A stretch of DNA of 64,000 nucleotides from Coccinella septempunctata (lineage: Eukaryota; Arthropoda; Insecta; Coleoptera; Coccinellidae), in assembly GCF_907165205.1 (NCBI RefSeq), contig NC_058191.1, forward strand, positions 32,816,064 through 32,880,063, written 5' to 3'. The notes under the pieces were generated by a model. That model did no database searches. It was not told the DNA's origin and was given only the letters and a program-made list of their open reading frames with translations. This document shows, in pieces, positions 58,476 through 64,000 of the stretch (position 1 is its first letter; every line of letters begins with the position of its first letter). The position numbers were made by a program, and so were the translations under genes.

Positions 58476-60117
58476 ATATGTATTAGCATCTCTGGGGATT
58501 CCTTCACTGATTCATGACCACCACGCATTGATGGAATGGAATGTTATTTATTGGATCGTTCTGTTCTATACAAATCCAAGAATGACACTATATGACAGAC
58601 TTCACTCTACTGTGTGAAGATAGAGCCCTGCTTATTCTTATAACTGGCCTCTTGGTCAGTTCTGGTGATCATTGAATTCCCGATCTAGAAAGATCGTTGT
58701 CATATACTGACATACCCCATTCAAAAGCTGGTTCAATGCTGAGTAAAAATATCCATTATTAGAAATATCAAACTGAAGGAGAGAAATTTCAAAAGCTAAC
58801 ATAGAAAACTAATATGGTCTTTATGCCTTGCAAATATTGATTTGCATTTAATCGGGGTTTACGAAATCAATGATACTTTTCGAGGAATTTCGTTTGTTCG
58901 ATTCTCCGTGATGTATGAATAGCATGAATACCACCCACAAAGACACAAAGAGCAAGAGGCAGCGGCACATTATCCAGCTTCAAATTTATTGAAAACAAAT
59001 GCACATATTTAGCAGGAAATCATAGTGAGTGCAGAAGCTGAAACTCAGTTGATACGCATCAAGCAATGTGAGAGTTGGTTGACGAATTTCAGCAGGAAAT
59101 ACGGAAATTCGAAAGCTCATTAATTCCCCGATATCGCATAAACAAGAATGCAAAGGGATTAACATCGTTACTACCAGACTTACTTCCATTGTGATCCCTT
59201 GTTTACGTATGAGGAAAATTTTATACCTCGTAGGAATCGCAGTATTTCTCTCTCAAAAGCTCTCGGTGGGGTATTATTATCCTTTTCCAATGGATTCCCA
59301 CAATTTCTCATTTTCTATAAAAGTCAACTCGAATGAATTGAAACCTTGGATAGAATTATAATTGCATATACCATTCTCAAGAGCTTATAAATATCTATTT
59401 TCAGTATTGCTTCCCAACCTGTAGTCCTGTTTTTACACAGTGTGTATAGGCGGAAGCTGTAGAATCGCTAGTAGGACGAACAGAATTCTGAGTTATGTGG
59501 TGGGAACTTGTGAGGCTGAAAAAAAATACTCTGTATCAAGAAAACGAACCGTTTGCGGTCACATGTATAGGAGACTTTTTTTTCTTAAAATTATTCTCTA
59601 TATTTATACCTCCAATTATATTTTCGAAATCACGCTGTTGAGATGCGATTTTTAAACGCTACAACAATGTCCTTTAGTCTTGTCAGCTAATAAGGTTATT
59701 AACCATCAATTTTATCATATTCTCCATTCATCCTGGTGTTGTCACTTATGGAAATTAACCATCAATTATAGTTTTTTTCAATGGATAACTTCCCCATTAA
59801 GGTGATTATTTCACGTTGAATACCTTGTCTTCAGCAACTACAGTGTCGTGCGTACTTGCACTGACTCATGACACATATTTTTGAAGAAAAAATAGTAGAC
59901 CATTGCCTTTTTGCAGTATTGAATTCATTCCTAAAATTCAGATTCAAATTAGGACCAAAAGGCTCCATGAGTTTTTTGTCTGGGATGCACCACTATTCAG
60001 TAAAAAATTGAAAAACGCTTATTATTCGAAAAATATTCTCGAGTAGAGCAAACAAACAAATTGGATTTTATCACATCAGAAAGCTTTTCATATTACAAGA
60101 ATTGTTTAAAATGCTCG
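58476..60117. other. Region without recognisable genes
   Basis: No coding motif or repeat recognised. Confidence 0.45.
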
Positions 60118-60166
60118 CCTCTAGCATTGAGTATTAAACCCACTTTTTAATACTCAATGCCTCTAG
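60118..60166. repeat. Small hairpin flanked by 7-bp direct repeats
   Basis: A 35-bp palindromic insert (60125-60159, arms cattgagtattaaa and its complement) lies between two copies of cctctag (60118-60124 and 60160-60166). This looks like a tiny insertion with a target duplication, or a template-switch product. Confidence 0.85.
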
Positions 60167-61232
60167 TTAGGATTCAAGTAAATGTAACGTCCTGTATCCT
60201 GGAAATGAAGCAATTCCTGACCAATGCCTACAATAACTTTCCGACTCAAAGTAAGTCATAGATTAACCTGCTGGATTTGTTCGCAATGTATACCTTTATG
60301 AGCATGAATAAATGATGTCGTAATACTAATTTCGTAATATTTTGTTATCTATCTTCAAAAATTCAAGGAAATAAACGCTCTACCCATTCAGTAGAAACTT
60401 CATTTCAATTTTTCATATATTTACTCGAACCTATCGAATTGTTTTATTTGTTTTCAGATCACGATTACAGAATTCAAAATTACATTCACCAAACCTTCAT
60501 CTACACCTTTTAACTCTAATGGTTTATTGATTTTTTTCAGCATTGTATCCAGAAGGGACTTTCCTGCTGAAAGTCATAAGGTCGAAATGTGATAGAATTT
60601 ATCACTGTCGTTCTATACGAATGAAAAAGGAGTCGTAGGTTTCTGTTATCTTCCGAGTATTAAGACTCTTTAAAACGGTAAAAAATAAACGTGGAAAATT
60701 CAGACTGGCCAGACGACAACGGAATAAGCTAGAACTGCGTCAATATTCGTTCGAAAATAGTTGGACTCCTGGTTTTTTTCGTTGAAAGGTGGAACACACA
60801 GTATATTGGACTTCCTTCAAGGAAATCTGAGAAATATTTTAGGGCATTGGGGATCGAGATATCAGCTATAAATCTTTTTCGAATTTAAAATTTCATTTAA
60901 GTAGGTACATACTTTTTTACTTGCAATTTCAAACCTTTCATTTTTTTCCCAATGACCAGATGATCCTTATTTCACAGATATTAGTCGATTAAGCGTAACC
61001 AAATAGAGTAGAATGTACAACTAGTAGCATTGAAATGAAACAAAATTGGGATGTTTAGAAATCAGGATCTCGTGTGGAAGAATATCATAAAAAAATTGGT
61101 AATTCTCTTTTGAAAAAGCATGGTTGTATCGTGGTTCTCCACTTTCGGAGCACCATATAGTCAAAAATAATTTATGGTCTTATGCGCTAAGTTGAGTCCG
61201 CTATACAGTTCTTCTAGCGCACCCTGTATAAC
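60167..61232. other. Region without recognisable genes
   Basis: A lone 'caccctgtata' MITE-like end lies at about 61220-61230. Nothing else recognised. Confidence 0.45.
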
Positions 61233-61358
61233 AAAAAATATAGCATTAGATGAGTTATGCTTTATTGTACCCTGAAAATTAAAAAAAAAATAATAATAAA
61301 TTAAATAAATAAAAAATATAGCATTAGATGAGTTATGCTTTATTGTACCCTGAAAATT
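61233..61358. repeat. 48-bp perfect direct repeat around an A-rich spacer
   Basis: 61233-61280 and 61311-61358 are identical. The 30-bp spacer is A-rich (A10, AAT and TAAA units). This could be a long target duplication around a retroposed poly(A) remnant or a recent local duplication. Confidence 0.9.
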
Positions 61359-62302
61359 TACATAAACATCATCCTTGGTAACTTTGTATCATACTTTATT
61401 ACAACCTTGTAGCTACATATTTTATGTTACTGAGAATATTCCATGATAAGGAAGGATTTCTGAAAAAATACGAGATTCTTTCAAAACACTAGATGAAGAA
61501 AAAAGTATAGTAGAAGAAAGAGTACAGAAAATCTCATAAATTTCATAACATGCTTGACTTCTTTTTTCACTTTCGTTATATTACCCTACCTACAGAGTGA
61601 ATAGAACGGTATACAACCTACATATTTCTCCATCGTGCAATAAATCCACAGTATGATATCGTTCGACAAAAGAATATGGCAAGAAAAATACAACTTTAAC
61701 AAGTTGAACTTATACACCATTCAGATTTCCGCAAAAATATGCTGAAGGCAGAATAAATAAAGTTTTTGCTGTTATTCATTCTTCAAGTTGACAACCTTAA
61801 GCTTTTGTTATAAATTCAGGAAAGGTCCCCGGACTCCTTCAAACAGAATCGATAGAAAGGCGAATTTTTTCCAATATTATTCACCCGTGGCAGTTTCAGG
61901 CCGTGTCATATGCCCGGAATGGTGAAGATAACTCTGAAATGTTAAAATTCAATTGTTGAGAAACATTGAATCAGCAGAATAGGTAAAACGAAAAAATCTT
62001 GCAATAACTCAGGAGAAAGTGCGATGGTAGAGAAAAATGAGACCGGGATATGGAGTGGAAACACGCCAAATCTACTGGAAAAAATGGATAAGGAAGTGAT
62101 AATAAAGTAATATGGGGAAAGCTTTCCATATTACTCTTTTCTGCGGCCAAAAGTTGAGTCGAACTTATTCTTTGGGGAGATTTACCCCTGTGATTTTCAT
62201 GACCTTATCCAAGATGCTAAAACTGGTGTTCATACCTGTTGAATTATGGGAAATATTGAGTTCACGATGAAAAAGGTTGGATACTTATCAATTTGTGTAC
62301 TC
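61359..62302. other. Region without recognisable genes
   Basis: No coding motif or repeat recognised. Confidence 0.45.
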
Positions 62303-62890
62303 AGACCGAACGGTTGCGCCGAGATAAATGAAATTCTCAGATTTATTACTAGAAGAGTTGCTCTTTCAGAATATGTATCACATTTCCATCTACGGTTACT
62401 TTTGTTGACAGATAAACCACTCGAAAGCTGACCCTCTAAAAACCCTGAAAAAGATGGGTTCATTCAAAAATTCGTCATGACCGAACGGTTGTATCTAGAT
62501 GGATGATATTCTCATATTTGTTACTAGAAGAGTTGCTCTTTCAGAATATGTATCACATTTCCATCTACGATGACTTTTATTGAGAGATAGGTAAACGACT
62601 CAAAAACTGACTTTCGAAAAATCCTGAAAAAGATGGGTTCAGTTAAAAAATCGTCAAGACTGAACGGTTGCATCTAGATGGATGACATTCTCAAATTTAT
62701 TACTAGAAGAGTTGCTCTTTCAGTATATGTATCACATTTCCATATACGGTTACATTTATTGAGAGACAAACGACTCGAAAGCTGACCTTCGAAAAATCAT
62801 GAAGAAGATGGATTCGGTTAAAAATTCGTCAATACCGAGCGGTTGTACCTAGATGGATGAAATTGTCAGATTTATTACCAGAAAATTTGA
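62303..62890. repeat. Satellite-like tandem repeat, unit about 177 bp
   Basis: The phrase gaccgaacggttg or a variant starts units at 62303, 62479, 62658 and 62833 (periods 176, 179, 175). Each full unit contains 'actagaagagttgctctttc' and 'atgtatcacatttcc'. About 3.3 units, diverging slightly. Non-coding. Confidence 0.92.
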
Positions 62891-63499
62891 TTTTCACAGA
62901 AATCTATGTTCGAGCGCCTAGCAATTTGCTCTTGTTGATCGAAAATTCATATTCCTTCCTCTTTTCATTAATGCCTGACAAGAAATGCTTTCGTATCAAA
63001 TATACTCAATGCAGAAAATGCTTCTTTAATTAGAAAAATAAGTTAAAAAACTCTTGTTTTTGCAACAACCCACGATAATAACACAGAGCGTACAATTGGA
63101 AATGAAAACTCTCGCTGAATTAATTAAAAGGTCTATTCATTCGATTAGTTACGTAGGAGCTCATAGCGTAGTCCTGGATTCCGGACTAATTATACCAGGT
63201 TAAGGTATTTTGTACATGCATAAAGAGCATTCATATCAAAAAATATTCAACCATAATAATATTCTATTCTAGTAAATTACAAGTTTTTGAATAGATATTT
63301 TGACCTTATTATCTCGAGCTCGAAATATGTGGACAAAAACTGAATAAGCTGCAAATTATACATTTCGGTCAATTGTGTCCAAGGTGCTCTTTAAAAACAA
63401 TCATCCTTCAACTGCATTCCAGATTATATAGATTATACCAATAATTAGTAGTAACATCTGAGAATCAGTTCCTCTCCTTTGCATAATAGACAGATACCA
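62891..63499. other. Region without recognisable genes
   Basis: No coding motif or repeat recognised. Confidence 0.45.
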
Positions 63500-63730
63500 T
63501 CGGCTGATATAAACATTAACCGAATCGAACTTGCCAACGTTCAGTCATCCGCAGTGTCAATTCCATATCGAGGAAGAATAAATGCTGACCATGGTTTCGG
63601 TCTTATTTGACCTCTTAAGAGGTCACTACTTTCACCTTGTTAGAAAACGTCTAAGCTTTGATAGACCTTTATTAGATGCCAGTATATGCTTCAAAGATAT
63701 AACAATAATCTAGCGCCATCTGACATCTGT
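63500..63730 (-). mobile_element. Dispersed hammerhead-bearing repeat, copy C
   Basis: Fourth copy of the family: 'gctgatataaacattaaccgaatcgaac' start, central block, and 'gcgccatctgac' tail. It is solitary within the window, but the window ends 270 bp later, so a tandem partner downstream is not fully excluded. Confidence 0.65.
63583..63625 (-). ncRNA. Hammerhead motif, copy C (inactive core)
   Basis: Minus strand: CUUAAGA in place of CUGAUGA (63619-63613), stem II GGUC/GACC, GAAA intact, CCAUGG stem III, UC, then AGCA. The inner stem I partner is lost. The mutated G5 should block cleavage. Confidence 0.65.
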
Positions 63731-64000
63731 TGAATTAATTCAATTCAATTCCAGGCGATATCCATTTCTTTTTTTATTATATACTGAATCGTTTTTTCAC
63801 TCAGACTAAAATCAAAAGAACGTTAAATAGAAAGACACAATGTAAAATATTCTACCAATATTCAAAAGTCGGAAGAATGTTTATGGATATATTTCTTCCC
63901 AATAAAAGATTTCCGATATATAAGTTGCATTATAATGATTGTGAATTCGACTCAGATATTTTGAAACTCAGCTATTTTCATCATCTAATTGTAATTTTTT

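Noticed and set aside
1..64000. CRISPR arrays, bacterial operons or viral genomes
   Set aside because: No regularly spaced short repeats, no Shine-Dalgarno-led gene runs, and no viral structural or replication genes were recognised.

Overview
This is AT-rich animal DNA, most likely from an insect. The evidence is mariner, Tc1-like, P-like and TTAA-specific DNA transposons, Penelope-like and non-LTR retroelements, 50-60 bp GT-AG introns, and no bacterial-style operons. A beetle is my best guess, but nothing in the window fixes the order. I found no recognisable host housekeeping gene. Nearly every coding segment I can identify belongs to a mobile element, and most are decayed.

Layout. 1-209: edge of a TIR element (family A). 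4460-8229: a nearly complete Penelope-like element (PLE) on the minus strand with an open RT/GIY-YIG reading frame, inverted terminal repeats (pLTRs) that each carry a hammerhead ribozyme, and a Tc1-type MITE inserted in its last codons. 9698-11224: a full Tc1-like element whose transposase has one premature stop. 11935-16489: two LINE fragments, one flanked by a 189-bp duplication, plus a nested family-A MITE. 17701-18464: a TA-flanked MITE. 22375-23005: a foldback repeat. 23262-23490: a dispersed repeat with an apparently intact hammerhead ribozyme. 24310-25057: a mariner fragment. 28966-30402: a P-like element with a THAP-domain remnant. 32490-33060: two tandem copies of the hammerhead repeat. 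33297-33554: a snapback MITE. 34600-35990: pieces of three LINEs. 37045-37985: a foldback. 39190-40580: degenerate tandem repeats. 41873-43988: a nested TIR composite. 44612-45871: a full-length but dead mariner. 47283-48352: a tyrosine recombinase gene (Crypton-like) with one intron. 49264-52523: MITEs. 53085-53290: a second mariner lineage. 56470-58215: a LINE interrupted by a TTAA-flanked element. 60118-62890: small hairpin, direct-repeat and satellite structures. 63500-63730: a fourth copy of the hammerhead repeat.

The most interesting signal is the density of self-cleaving RNA motifs. The hammerhead core (CUGANGA, stem II, GAAA, palindromic stem III, UH, stem I) occurs in both PLE pLTRs and in a separate dispersed repeat with four copies, two of them in tandem with a 390-nt period. 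The outer stem of that repeat is paired in two copies with different sequences. Decayed lookalikes occur at two further sites. The dispersed repeat resembles animal retrozymes (small non-autonomous retroelements that form circular RNAs), and the PLE could be the kind of element that supplies reverse transcriptase. That functional link is inference. The second system worth attention is the tyrosine recombinase gene, with an intact catalytic set and flanking palindromes.
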